Part shown: positions 9,106 through 17,617 of the stretch, piece by piece
How positions within the stretch are numbered: position 1 is the first letter of the stretch
How the letters are laid out: each line of letters starts with the position of its first letter
Assembly: GCF_013401515.1 (NCBI RefSeq)
Contig: NZ_CP058531.1
Location: 62,001-126,000, forward strand
DNA length: 64,000 nt
Source: Halorarum halophilum
Lineage (GTDB): Archaea; Halobacteriota; Halobacteria; Halobacteriales; Haloferacaceae
Direction of reading: 5' to 3'
Translations under genes and position numbers: made by a program
The notes under the pieces: generated by a model
The model's database searches: none
What the model was told of the DNA's origin: nothing
The model's input: the letters and a program-made list of their open reading frames with translations, nothing else

Positions 9106-9660
9106 ATGTCAACAAACGTTAGGATCGGTTTGGTAGCTGTCATGCTTATCGTCGCATCAGGGGCGTTCGCAGCAAGTGCGTACACGAGCGGGAGTGTTGA
9201 ACGGTCGGCCAACGTCAACGTTGTGAACGACGATACGGGTCTCATCGCGCTTCAAGACGGAACCTCTGGTGACCTCGTGTTCCAGAACGCGACCGGTGCA
9301 CTGGCAATCGACTTCACGGCTGGGGGTGCAGGCGGTGCGAACACCGCGGCCCACTACGAGCTCGGTGACCCGGCCAACGCGAACACGTCGTACGCCTTCA
9401 ACCTGACCAACCTCGACGCTGAAAGTCACGACTTCACGGTCGCCTACAGTGGCTCTGACGGACAGGATACTGATGCGAACATCGAGTTCCAGGTCTACGA
9501 CAGCACTGGAACTCTCGTCGACACCGCTAACGAAGAAGGCACTTCGGCTAGCCTCTCGGGCGTCGCGTCCGGTGAGACGCTCTACGTCGTCATTGTCGTG
9601 GATACCCACGGCCTCGACAGTACGGCCGATCTCTCCGGGACCCTGACGATCTCGGCCTAA
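9106..9660 (+). CDS. Exported SipW-substrate-like protein (DUF1102/TasA-like)
   Basis: This is a 184-residue exported beta-rich protein. The start at 9106 (MSTNVRIGLVAVMLIVASGA) is fixed by a TATA box 27 bp upstream and by the signal peptide, which ends near Ala-Ser-Ala-Tyr. The mature part is Gly/Thr/Asp-rich with an immunoglobulin-like pattern. Proteins of this kind are coded directly upstream of SipW-type signal peptidases in haloarchaea and are their presumed substrates, as TasA is in Bacillus. It is the first gene of a four-gene operon (9106-12226) and is probably a surface or filament protein. Confidence 0.7.
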   Translation: MSTNVRIGLVAVMLIVASGAFAASAYTSGSVERSANVNVVNDDTGLIALQDGTSGDLVFQNATGALAIDFTAGGAGGANTAAHYELGDPANANTSYAFNLTNLDAESHDFTVAYSGSDGQDTDANIEFQVYDSTGTLVDTANEEGTSASLSGVASGETLYVVIVVDTHGLDSTADLSGTLTISA

Positions 9661-9684
9661 TCGGCACCACGAATTCGAAAAACC

Positions 9685-10695
9685 TTGCTTGGACGTATCG
9701 CGCTCATCATCGTCGTTTTTGCAGCCGTTGCAGTCACGACGCCGGCGTCTCCGGTCCAGGTCTCATACGTTTATTCGGATAGCATGGAACCCACGATCGG
9801 CCAGAACGACGGCTACCTCGTGGTTCCGGAAGGGAATATCGAACAGCGGGATATCATCGTGTTCTGGTCGTCCGAACGGGGAGAACCTGTCACTCACCGG
9901 GTCGTTGGTCGCTCGAGTGCTGGACTGCTAACGCAGGGCGACAACAATGACATTACGGACCAGGCTGCCGGCTATTCGTATGTCCAACGCGAGGAAATCG
10001 TTGGGACGGTCTTCACGATCCACGGTGAGCCGGTCACAATCCCTGGCCTGGGAATCCTCGTCTCGCTAATGGGCACACATCGTCTCGTCGTACTCGGTGC
10101 TGCTGGGCTCCTCATTGCTGGCAGCATGCTATACAACTCAGGAACTCACCACTCCCGCCCCGGTCGAGCAGTGGTAAGGGTGAACGATGTGATGCATCCG
10201 TTGTTTGCCGTAGCACTCCTCACAGGGATCGTGTTCTTGCTGATCGGGGCGAATGGCCACGAACTGACGTACGTGGCCGTGGACGGTACAGTGGGTGGGC
10301 CAAACACGCTCACGGTAGGTGAAGCTACGAACGAGACGGTTTTGATAACTGCTCCATCCATCCCATTCACGCATCGCATGGTGAGTACAGATGGGATGAC
10401 GATTACGAGCCAAAGCGAGAACGCTTCGACCGTGACGGCGCAGGTGTACATCCCCGGACCGACAGAGCGTGGAGCCTACACGACGAGCATCCGTGTCTGT
10501 CGGTATCCGGCCGTTCTTCCCGAACAGACCGTCCGGACTCTCCATGCTGTTCACCCCACGCTTGCAGCATGCATCACGATGGGGCTTCTGTTCGCCCCGT
10601 TTTTCGTACTGTATGTACTCGTTCTTGACGGCCAGCAACCACTCCGGACGTCGCGCTCGCGTTGGCGATCTCGCCTGGGGGGGAGGAATCAATGA
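9685..10695 (+). CDS. Signal peptidase I, archaeal/SipW (S26B) type
   Basis: This membrane serine protease should remove signal peptides outside the cytoplasmic membrane. An N-terminal hydrophobic anchor is followed by SDSMEPT with catalytic Ser33, and by VTHRVVG with His71. His in place of the bacterial Lys is typical of the ER/archaeal S26B class. A conserved QGDNND box follows. Two more hydrophobic segments (about 112-133 and 152-171) and a C-terminal anchor before an Arg-rich tail make it longer (336 residues) than minimal SipW. The only in-frame start is TTG at 9685, 24 bp after the upstream stop. It overlaps the next gene by ATGA, so coupling is likely. Confidence 0.85.
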   Translation: MLGRIALIIVVFAAVAVTTPASPVQVSYVYSDSMEPTIGQNDGYLVVPEGNIEQRDIIVFWSSERGEPVTHRVVGRSSAGLLTQGDNNDITDQAAGYSYVQREEIVGTVFTIHGEPVTIPGLGILVSLMGTHRLVVLGAAGLLIAGSMLYNSGTHHSRPGRAVVRVNDVMHPLFAVALLTGIVFLLIGANGHELTYVAVDGTVGGPNTLTVGEATNETVLITAPSIPFTHRMVSTDGMTITSQSENASTVTAQVYIPGPTERGAYTTSIRVCRYPAVLPEQTVRTLHAVHPTLAACITMGLLFAPFFVLYVLVLDGQQPLRTSRSRWRSRLGGRNQ

Positions 10696-11198
10696 GGCCA
10701 CGCCGATCACGCCGACGAGGCACGAAAGCCACGCTCCCGGCATTAGTTCTACTTTCGAGTGGGATACTCGTTGTCGCCGTCGTATTCGGGGCTGGAGGGA
10801 TGGCAACTGCCTCCTTCACCACGGCAGACGCAACACGGAACTCGGCGGTCGACGTAACCTCCGACGAGCTGAGTGCGCATTCCCTCGATGTCGCATCGTC
10901 AGTTTACATCAATTCGACGGGCCCTCTCGTGAACGTGACCAATCGGCTCGGTCAGGACGTGACGATCACGGTCGCCCTTCGCAGTGACTCACAGCACATC
11001 GGCGATCTTGTCGTAGACGGAACGGTAGTCGGAAATGCGACTTCGTTTACCCTCACGAAAGGCGCGACACGAACAGTGGATATTGAGATTCCTGATGATA
11101 GTTCCCTCTCCGACGAAACAGTGTACTTCTCTGTGGATGCGTCGGCACCGGGACTTGAAGTGACAGCGCCGGATAGGAGGGCTTCAGTAAACGAATGA
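10692..11198 (+). CDS. Second exported SipW-substrate-like protein
   Basis: This is a 168-residue protein whose ATG overlaps the stop of the signal peptidase gene (ATGA). An Arg-rich N-terminus (MRPRRSRRRG) precedes a hydrophobic signal of about 25 residues that ends in an Ala/Thr-rich site. A beta-sandwich-like domain with DUF1102/TasA-type features follows (YINSTGPLVNVTNRLGQDVTI). It lies between the peptidase and a DUF5305-type gene, and ATGA overlaps on both sides mark a tightly coupled operon. It is probably processed by the adjacent peptidase. Confidence 0.7.
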   Translation: MRPRRSRRRGTKATLPALVLLSSGILVVAVVFGAGGMATASFTTADATRNSAVDVTSDELSAHSLDVASSVYINSTGPLVNVTNRLGQDVTITVALRSDSQHIGDLVVDGTVVGNATSFTLTKGATRTVDIEIPDDSSLSDETVYFSVDASAPGLEVTAPDRRASVNE

Positions 11199-12226
11199 CC
11201 AGCTTTCCTGGAGTTGCACGGGCGAAGCTCTTCATTTCCGAGTACGGTCCTGTACTCGCGGTCTGTCTCGCCATTATTGGTGTCATCACCATTGGGTGGG
11301 CAGGTTGGATATACACACATCCGCCGACAACTACCGTCACAGACAACACGAACAAGCAAACCATTCAATCTACCCTCCAGACGAGCGCCGTCGTCACCGG
11401 GGATAGCGCCCTCTATCGACAGGGTGATCGGGTAGAAAACCAGCCCGTGTATTTCCTGAGTGCGACTCCGGACGTTGTACTCACTGTACAGACGAATGTC
11501 CCCGATGAGCAGACGGTTCAGGTAGACCAGCGGATCGAACTAGTGATGCAGGCCTCCCACAGTGGAGAGATTTTCTGGAACCGGTCTCGCGTTCTTGAAC
11601 AAGAAGTGTCGACGACATCGGATGGGACAGTAACAACGATGACTGAGCTCAATATCACGCAACTCAGGAGCCAAATCGCGCCAGTCCAAGCGGAGATTGG
11701 CTCGGCAGGTTCACTCACAATCCTCGTCAGCGTGACGGCATCGTATGAGACGAATCACTATTCGGGAACGCTAAATGACCAAACTCCGCTTAGGCTATCC
11801 GAGCGCACATACACGATTGACCAACTTACACTCGAAACGATAGAGAGTACACCAAAGACCCGGGAAATCGTCGTGCCATCGCGAGATGCATCTGCGTATA
11901 CCCTTCTCGCAGGGATTGGAGTGAGTGCTCTTCTCGGTGCGGGAACAATCGCTGGCCTCTACCGCCGCAGGGAGCAATGGGGGGCTGTCAGGGACCAGCT
12001 CCATCAGAACCGATATGCTGAGTGGATATCCGAAGGGCGGCTCTCGGCGGAACATGGTGATCACCATGTACCCGTAGAGTCCCTCGAAAATCTCGTCGAT
12101 ATAGGTATCGACCAGAGTAAACGTGTTATCTATGACAGCGAGAGGGAGGTATACGCTGTTCTTGATGGGACATTTGTCTATCACTATGGGGGAGAGAGCA
12201 TCTGGAATAGGAACGAAGAAGAATGA
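11195..12226 (+). CDS. DUF5305-type membrane protein
   Basis: This 343-residue protein has an N-terminal transmembrane segment (about 22-43, VCLAIIGVITIGWAGWIY) and a long extracellular beta-rich domain. A second transmembrane segment (about 240-260) and a cytoplasmic tail of about 80 residues follow. Phrases such as 'QPVYFLSATPDVVLTV' and its position after a SipW-type peptidase match the DUF5305 family, known only as a companion of such peptidases. Its role is unknown; it could be an anchor or assembly factor for the exported proteins. It is the last gene of the operon. Confidence 0.75.
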   Translation: MTSFPGVARAKLFISEYGPVLAVCLAIIGVITIGWAGWIYTHPPTTTVTDNTNKQTIQSTLQTSAVVTGDSALYRQGDRVENQPVYFLSATPDVVLTVQTNVPDEQTVQVDQRIELVMQASHSGEIFWNRSRVLEQEVSTTSDGTVTTMTELNITQLRSQIAPVQAEIGSAGSLTILVSVTASYETNHYSGTLNDQTPLRLSERTYTIDQLTLETIESTPKTREIVVPSRDASAYTLLAGIGVSALLGAGTIAGLYRRREQWGAVRDQLHQNRYAEWISEGRLSAEHGDHHVPVESLENLVDIGIDQSKRVIYDSEREVYAVLDGTFVYHYGGESIWNRNEEE

Positions 12227-12320
12227 GTCCCCACTGACAATCTACCTTTATCGTTAGGGCGCAATCGAGATTCATCTACTGGAATAAAGGCGGTAATATC
12301 TCTGGGTAATGCAAACAGTC

Positions 12321-12330
12321 ATTATACCGA
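12321..12330 (+). promoter_or_regulatory. Probable TATA box of the stressosome-like operon
   Basis: TCATTATACC sits about 33 bp before ATG 12359 but only 18 bp before ATG 12344. It therefore supports the downstream start with a very short leader. Confidence 0.45.
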
Positions 12331-12358
12331 GCTTGGTTTTCTTATGAACATACAACTC

Positions 12359-13159
12359 ATGGCGGATACTAACCCCCCCTACGCACGACTAGTTGAAAAT
12401 GCTCCAATTGGCGTCTTTCAGGTGATCGTCGACACTGAACACCTCGACGAGGTTTCTCGTGATCGAGAGCATTTGTACGTCAACGAGACCCTCGCGAATA
12501 TCCTCTCGTTCGACTCTCGTGATCACTTCCACTCGGAGGTGGACTCCATAGAGTATGAGGACCCTCGTGACAGGGAAACATTGCAAGCGCAGGTACAAGA
12601 GACGGGTGACGTGGAATCCTTCGAGACGACGCTCGTCGATAACGACGGTGAACCGGTAGATGTGCTTATCTCAGGGACACTTCAGGAGGAGGAATTTACG
12701 GGATACGTCACCGACATCTCCGAACGAAAGCAGCTCGAGCGGAAAGCCCAGAAACAGGCCGAGGCAATCCTCGAACAGTCGATGCCGATCGTCCAAATCT
12801 GGGAAGGAATTACCCTCGCCACCGTAGTGGGAACCCTAGACACTAACCGGGCCCAACAGCTCACGGAAGAGTTGCTCACTGAACTTACGGAAACACAGTC
12901 TGCTGTCGCATTGGTCGATATCACCGGCGTTCCGAACGTGGATACAGCAACAGCTCAGCACCTAATCGACACCGTCAAAGCAGTGTCGCTCCTGGGAAGC
13001 GAAGTCATCATCACAGGTATCAACCCGGACATCGCACAGACGTTGGTCCAGTTAGGAATTACCATGGACGAGATTCAAACCAAGTCGTCATTGAGTAAAG
13101 GGTTAGAGCGTGGATTACACATTATTCAGGACGACGTCCAGACGACTGGAGACTCCTAG
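12359..13159 (+). CDS. RsbR-like PAS-STAS stressosome sensor
   Basis: This protein has about 266 residues (start chosen from the TATA spacing; ATG 12344 adds five). Residues 5-125 form a PAS domain (ENAPIGVFQVIV ... GYVTDISERKQ). A short linker helix leads to a C-terminal STAS domain. The two STAS phosphosites of Bacillus RsbR are both present in matching context: Thr196 in NVDTATAQHL and Thr228 in GINPDIAQTLVQLGI. In Bacillus, RsbR and RsbS form the stressosome shell, which holds the kinase RsbT until stress. Here PAS replaces the globin-like sensor, so the input may be a small ligand, redox or light. It is the first gene of a six-gene operon. Confidence 0.88.
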   Translation: MADTNPPYARLVENAPIGVFQVIVDTEHLDEVSRDREHLYVNETLANILSFDSRDHFHSEVDSIEYEDPRDRETLQAQVQETGDVESFETTLVDNDGEPVDVLISGTLQEEEFTGYVTDISERKQLERKAQKQAEAILEQSMPIVQIWEGITLATVVGTLDTNRAQQLTEELLTELTETQSAVALVDITGVPNVDTATAQHLIDTVKAVSLLGSEVIITGINPDIAQTLVQLGITMDEIQTKSSLSKGLERGLHIIQDDVQTTGDS

Positions 13160-13170
13160 TGAGGGCCTCC

Positions 13171-13545
13171 ATGAACGATGATACACATCTCTCCCTTATG
13201 CGGGTTGGAGAGAATATGATTGCTTCGCTCCCACCTCATCCGTCAGATAGTACGATTGATGAGCTCCAAGAGCGTGTCCTCACCCGTCTCAACCAAACGG
13301 ACGCTGAGCGGATTAACGGGGTCATCCTCGATGTCGAATCCGTTCAAACGGTCGATTCATTCTTTGCTCGGACGATTGTCGAGACTGCGAAAATGGTTGA
13401 ACTGATGGGCGTCAGGCCGGTCCTTGTCGGCATCAGTCCGCCAATCGCCATCACGGCGACTGAACTTGGGTTTGACCTCGGGAATATTGACACGGCGCTC
13501 AACACGGATACCGCATTAGACATGCTCAGCGATGACATCCAGTGA
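13171..13545 (+). CDS. RsbS-like single-domain STAS protein
   Basis: This 124-residue protein consists of a STAS domain only. The start at ATG 13171 is preferred to GTG 13159. The phosphosite matches Bacillus RsbS: Ser63 in QTVDSFFARTI, as in RsbS 'VDSF'. The family role is the scaffold partner of RsbR that binds RsbT and is phosphorylated by it. It lies 11 bp after the RsbR-like gene and overlaps the RsbT-like gene by 14 bp, the same order (R-S-T) as in bacterial stressosome operons. Confidence 0.85.
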   Translation: MNDDTHLSLMRVGENMIASLPPHPSDSTIDELQERVLTRLNQTDAERINGVILDVESVQTVDSFFARTIVETAKMVELMGVRPVLVGISPPIAITATELGFDLGNIDTALNTDTALDMLSDDIQ

Positions 13546-13954
13546 CCCCATGACGACCGAGGAGGGAACACTCACCATCAGCACCGAGACTGACATCGTC
13601 ACTGCGCGGACGACGATTCGCGAGGTTGCCACCGACGTTGGATTCGGGCTAACTGACACCACTAGAATCGTGACAGCAGTATCCGAACTCGCACGGAATG
13701 TCTATCTCTATGCTGATTCCGGGACGATGCACTGGCGGACAGAAACCAACCGTAGTCGACAATTACTTGAAATAGTTTTCGACGATGACGGCCCTGGTAT
13801 CGCAGATGTCGAACGAGCACTTGAAGAGGGATATTCGACTGCAAACGGCATGGGGCACGGACTCTCCGGGACGCAGAAATTGATGGATGAGTTCGAGATA
13901 GAAACGAGTTCGGAGACCGGAACGACCGTGACAGTCCACAAGTACTTGTCATGA
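13532..13954 (+). CDS. RsbT-like serine/threonine kinase (switch protein)
   Basis: This is a GHKL ATPase-fold kinase of about 134-140 residues (ATG 13532 or 13550). The N box reads AVSELARNVYLYA. The G1/G2 region reads DDDGPGIADVERALEEGYST followed by NGMGHGLSGTQKLMDEFEI, almost the RsbT pattern of Bacillus. In the known system it phosphorylates RsbR and RsbS, leaves the stressosome, and then activates a partner. Here no sigma-factor phosphatase RsbU follows, so the downstream target must differ. Confidence 0.87.
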   Translation: MTSSDPMTTEEGTLTISTETDIVTARTTIREVATDVGFGLTDTTRIVTAVSELARNVYLYADSGTMHWRTETNRSRQLLEIVFDDDGPGIADVERALEEGYSTANGMGHGLSGTQKLMDEFEIETSSETGTTVTVHKYLS

Positions 13955-13964
13955 GGGCTCGCAG

Positions 13965-14987
13965 ATGACGCTGCAAGACGAAGAGACGATTGCGGTCGGC
14001 GGGGAAGCTGACATCATCCTCGCTGGGAGTCGGACAAAAGCCCTACTCTCGAAGCTTAAATTCGAGAACTCCGCCATCGAGGAGATCGTGCTTGTGGTCC
14101 ACGAACTGGCCTCCAATATCGTCAAACATGCGAATGAGGGCACAATCACCCTCATCCCCCAAAATTTAGATGAGCGGACCGGGATCGAGATCCGTGCATC
14201 TGATTCGGGGCCCGGAATCGACGATGTGGACAAAGCAGTCGTTGACGGCTATTCGACAGCCGACAGTCTTGGAGGTGGGCTAGGCGCAGTCCATCGGCTG
14301 ATGGATGACGTCGTCATCAACTCAAGGGAAGAGCAAAATACTGGAGTCCAGATCGTGGCGACGTGGTGGAATAGGGCGACTTCGCCCGATCAATCCACTC
14401 CTCCACTCGAAGTCGGTGCAGCGACTCGTGCCATGCCAGGGCACGAACTGAACGGTGACGCCTTCCTCATCGAGCATGAAACGACCCAAACACTGGTCGG
14501 GGTAATCGATGGCCTCGGCCACGGACAGTTAGCGCATCAGGCCTCACGTACGGCAAAACAATACGTTCGGGCGCATTCTACCCAATCATTGGCCGACTTA
14601 TTCGCCGGTGTCGAGCAGGCCTGTCACAAGTCGCGCGGCGTCGTGATGCTGCTCGCTCGTTTCGATTGGGATACCGATCAGGTCACGCTCGGGAGCGTCG
14701 GTAACATTTCTATCCGCGTCTGCAATTCATCAACTACCCCGTATCTCGTACCCAAGCGTGGTGTCCTCGGTGGCAACGCGCCAATGCCCACAATCCAAGA
14801 ATGGAACTGGGACCCAGCATCCGTTATAGTAGTGCATTCAGATGGGCTCAGATCGGATTGGCAATGTGAGGAATTCGAATTCGGTGACGATTGCTCGGTG
14901 ACCGACACCGCAGCAGAATTACTCCAGTCGCTCTCGACTCAGGACGATGACGCAACAGTGCTTGTTGTCTCGAGGGCCGATCGATGA
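13965..14987 (+). CDS. GHKL ATPase-PP2C phosphatase fusion (RsbX-like)
   Basis: This 340-residue two-domain protein combines two switch activities. Residues 1-130 are a second GHKL ATPase/kinase domain (VVHELASNIVKHANEG; SDSGPGIDDVDKAVVDGYST; LGGGLGAVHRLMDD), like RsbT/RsbW. Residues 155-338 are a PP2C/SpoIIE-type phosphatase (HELNGDAFLIEHE; GVIDGLGHGQLAHQASRTAK; LGSVGNISIRV; VVHSDGLRSDW), the RsbX family, which resets the stressosome by dephosphorylating RsbR and RsbS. The DGLGHG metal-binding Asp is intact. It starts 10 bp after the RsbT-like gene and overlaps the kinase gene downstream by ATGA. Confidence 0.87.
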   Translation: MTLQDEETIAVGGEADIILAGSRTKALLSKLKFENSAIEEIVLVVHELASNIVKHANEGTITLIPQNLDERTGIEIRASDSGPGIDDVDKAVVDGYSTADSLGGGLGAVHRLMDDVVINSREEQNTGVQIVATWWNRATSPDQSTPPLEVGAATRAMPGHELNGDAFLIEHETTQTLVGVIDGLGHGQLAHQASRTAKQYVRAHSTQSLADLFAGVEQACHKSRGVVMLLARFDWDTDQVTLGSVGNISIRVCNSSTTPYLVPKRGVLGGNAPMPTIQEWNWDPASVIVVHSDGLRSDWQCEEFEFGDDCSVTDTAAELLQSLSTQDDDATVLVVSRADR

Positions 14988-16177
14988 CTGGAACGCCCTC
15001 GGAAGACAAGGGGGTGACAAAGGAAGAGCTTCAGCAGGAACTCCGACGAGCACGGTCACAGATCCGGACCCTAGAGTCGGAACTGACGGAGACAAACGAA
15101 GGGATGGTTGCCCTGACGCTCGAACTTGAGCACGCAAAAGAACGGTACCAGACGATCTTTGAGGAGAGCACCGACGGTATCCTCTTGATCGACCCGGACC
15201 AGAATTCAATTCATGAGGCCAATCCGCAGGCATGTGACCTCCTCGGCTACGACCATGATACACTCGTGACCCTCTCGCCGGCGGAGATCTTCCCCGACGA
15301 GACCAACCGAACAGACACGTTTGCAGAAGTCGTCGTCCAAGGCTGGGCCGATGGATTCACCTGCCGGACGAAAAACGGCCGAAAAACGGATGTCGACATC
15401 TCGGCCTCTATCATCACACTGGACGACCGGTCGCTTCTGCTGGCGTCGTTACGTGACATCACGGAGCGTAAACGGCGCGAACAACGCCTCCAAGTTCTCT
15501 CGCGGATTTTCCGCCACAACCTCCGCAATGACGGTAACGTCATCCAGGGTCATGCGGACATCCTTTGCGACTCACTCTCTGATCAAAATTTGGAAGCAAG
15601 TGCGCTCCAGATCCGTGATACGATTGATGAGATATTGCAGCTGAGTAGTAAGGTTCGACGCGTTCAAGATATTCTCGATCGGAACCGTGTTCATCGGAGT
15701 CCCCTCAGCGAACTACTTACGTCTCACTACGAGTGGGTCGCGCAAACGCATCCGACGGCCACGCTGACGATTGATTTGCCCGAGCAGGATCTGTTCGTCG
15801 GTCGTCGGCTTAGCGTGGCCATTGCAGAAGCGGTCGAGAACGCGGCGAAACATGCGGAGTCGGAGCCAACTATCGAGATTACCGGGGAGGTTGACGGTGA
15901 CTCTGAACGGATTTGGATCGAAATCAGGGATGACGGCCCCGGCATCCCCGAACAGGAACTCCAAGTTATGCAGAGTGGGAGCGAAACACCACTTACTCAT
16001 GGAAGTGGGATTGGACTCTGGTTAATCTACTGGGTAATCGATAGTCTCGGGGGTGAGGTAACAGTTCAGAGCGATACGTCCGGCGGTACTCTCATTACAA
16101 TGATCGTCCCCTTAGAGACAGAACAGACGGACTCAGAACACGATAACCGCCCCTCCACACCCACAACAAATGACTAG
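14984..16177 (+). CDS. PAS-domain histidine kinase
   Basis: This 397-residue cytosolic sensor kinase has no transmembrane segment. A coiled coil (residues about 12-55, ELQQELRRARSQIRTLESEL) precedes a PAS domain (56-163). The H box is SRIFRHNLRND with phospho-acceptor His178. The HATPase domain has an N box (AIAEAVENAAKHA) and G boxes (IRDDGPGIPEQEL, HGSGIGLWLIYWV). The FRHNLRN box is typical of haloarchaeal kinases. Translational overlap with the phosphatase fusion upstream and the response regulator downstream puts it in the stressosome operon. It could take the place of the RsbU/sigma-B branch. Confidence 0.88.
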   Translation: MTGTPSEDKGVTKEELQQELRRARSQIRTLESELTETNEGMVALTLELEHAKERYQTIFEESTDGILLIDPDQNSIHEANPQACDLLGYDHDTLVTLSPAEIFPDETNRTDTFAEVVVQGWADGFTCRTKNGRKTDVDISASIITLDDRSLLLASLRDITERKRREQRLQVLSRIFRHNLRNDGNVIQGHADILCDSLSDQNLEASALQIRDTIDEILQLSSKVRRVQDILDRNRVHRSPLSELLTSHYEWVAQTHPTATLTIDLPEQDLFVGRRLSVAIAEAVENAAKHAESEPTIEITGEVDGDSERIWIEIRDDGPGIPEQELQVMQSGSETPLTHGSGIGLWLIYWVIDSLGGEVTVQSDTSGGTLITMIVPLETEQTDSEHDNRPSTPTTND

Positions 16178-16757
16178 CAACGACAGGTCCGCGACAGTCC
16201 TCATAGTTGAGGATGAGCAGTCAATCGCCGATTTGTACGCACTCTCCATCGTCTCCAACTGCACAGTTCTCACAGCATACGACGGAACAGAGGCACTGAA
16301 CAAGATGAATCCAAAAGTTGATGTTGTACTCCTTGATCGACGGATGCCTGGCCTTTCAGGTGAAGATGTACTTCAGTCCATCCGAGAGGAAGGATACAAC
16401 TGTCGCGTTGCGATGGTAACAGCCGTCACCCCCGATGTGGATATCCTTGAGATGGAGATCGATGACTATCTTACGAAACCCGTCGATAGGTCGGAGTTGA
16501 ACGAAACTGTCAGTCAACTATTTTCACTGAACGCCTACGATGAGCTCTTCCAGGAGTATTACCAACACTTCTCGAAGAAGGCGGCTTTGGAGGCGGAAAG
16601 ACCAATCATCGATATCGAAGAGGATGAGGAGTACACTCGACTCACGAACCGACTAACCGAGCTCGAGACCAAGCTCGAAGCAAAACAGAAGACAGCCTCA
16701 GGGTCGGGGTTCTGTAATCTTCTCGACCGGCGCCGGTCACGCGCCGATGGCGACTGA
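16170..16757 (+). CDS. Response regulator with HalX output domain
   Basis: This is a 195-residue protein. The receiver domain (8-118) has acidic pocket Glu14-Asp15, phospho-acceptor Asp56 in VVLLDRRMPG, switch Thr84 and Lys103. The remainder (about 125-185) is a helical HalX domain, found almost only in haloarchaea after receivers, ending in a coiled coil (LTNRLTELETKLEAKQ). No DNA-binding motif is visible, so the output may be protein-protein. Its ATG lies inside the kinase gene (8-bp overlap), which makes it the kinase's likely partner and the last gene of the operon. Confidence 0.88.
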   Translation: MTSNDRSATVLIVEDEQSIADLYALSIVSNCTVLTAYDGTEALNKMNPKVDVVLLDRRMPGLSGEDVLQSIREEGYNCRVAMVTAVTPDVDILEMEIDDYLTKPVDRSELNETVSQLFSLNAYDELFQEYYQHFSKKAALEAERPIIDIEEDEEYTRLTNRLTELETKLEAKQKTASGSGFCNLLDRRRSRADGD

Positions 16758-16876
16758 CGAATTCTGAGCAACGGATTGGTACTCGTTATCTGTTCTTCTC
16801 AGCTCCACCTGAAACACTTCAACTTGTCCAGTCCACCTTGAGATAGGAGTCTCCCTGACCCGACTCTCCAATAAGA

Positions 16877-17617
16877 TTACCGGCGTGCTACCCTGCGACT
16901 TGATGGATCTGGAACCTTCACAACACTGCCGCATCCAGTGCATTTCCAAACATAAGATCCCAAGTTGAGAAATCCAATCGTGTCGCCAACACTGAGGTCC
17001 CACCGCAGGTCACATCGTGGGCAAGCATCGGGCCGATGTTTGTTTGCTCCAACCTGTTCTAGGTCAAGATTGAGTCGTTGCTTCGCAATCTCGATTCGTC
17101 GTTTGAGTCTTGCGTACTCGTCACTCCCCTCCAGTTCAGGTGTTGACTTTTCATTCTCGATCGAGATCTTCCGCGAAATGAGCGCAAGGAGTTCCTGTTG
17201 AGTGATATCGGAGTCTGAACGAAGGAGCAGTTCCTCGACCAGTTCCAGTAAATCCTCCCGAGAAATCGGTTTTTCGAGGTACTCGTCAATAGCGAGGTCA
17301 GCAACATCGAAGTCTGGAGCAATCGCAGTCACTAATGCAACTTGGCAGTCGAGTTTTCGATCTTGAATTACACTCAGAAGTTGGTCGCCAGACCATGTTT
17401 CCAATCGTCGGTCAAGTAATGCGACGTCAACCGCTTCGTCAAGTAATTCCAGTGCCTCATCGCCGGTGTAGGCCGTTCTTACAGTATAGATATCTTCAAG
17501 AAATCTCGTATACAGTTCAGCGAGACCCCGTTCGTCTTCAACGAGAAGAACGACTGGCTGATTGGCCTCTTCCTTATGGGTGGTCTCCTCCTCGTTTCCA
17601 CCATTCCCTTTTGACAT
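16877..17617 (-). CDS. Response regulator-HalX-zinc ribbon protein
   Basis: This 246-residue protein is convergent with the stressosome operon. The receiver (about 22-135) has phospho-acceptor Asp69 in VALLDRRLETWSG, a VTAI switch Thr and a Lys in EYLEKPIS. A HalX-type helical region (135-190, DEYARLKRRIEIAKQRLN) follows. The C-terminus adds a zinc ribbon (CPRCDLRWD ... WKCTGCGSVV). The ribbon could bind nucleic acid or a transcription partner, giving this paralogue an output that the operon's own regulator lacks. An AT-rich element near 17650 may be its promoter. Confidence 0.85.
   Translation of the reverse strand: MSKGNGGNEEETTHKEEANQPVVLLVEDERGLAELYTRFLEDIYTVRTAYTGDEALELLDEAVDVALLDRRLETWSGDQLLSVIQDRKLDCQVALVTAIAPDFDVADLAIDEYLEKPISREDLLELVEELLLRSDSDITQQELLALISRKISIENEKSTPELEGSDEYARLKRRIEIAKQRLNLDLEQVGANKHRPDACPRCDLRWDLSVGDTIGFLNLGSYVWKCTGCGSVVKVPDPSSRRVARR

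Noticed and set aside
11408-11425. CCCTCTATCGA inside the DUF5305-type gene, similar to the origin repeat core
   Set aside because: Only 11 bases match, the flanks do not, and it lies in coding sequence far from the array. Chance similarity is likely.
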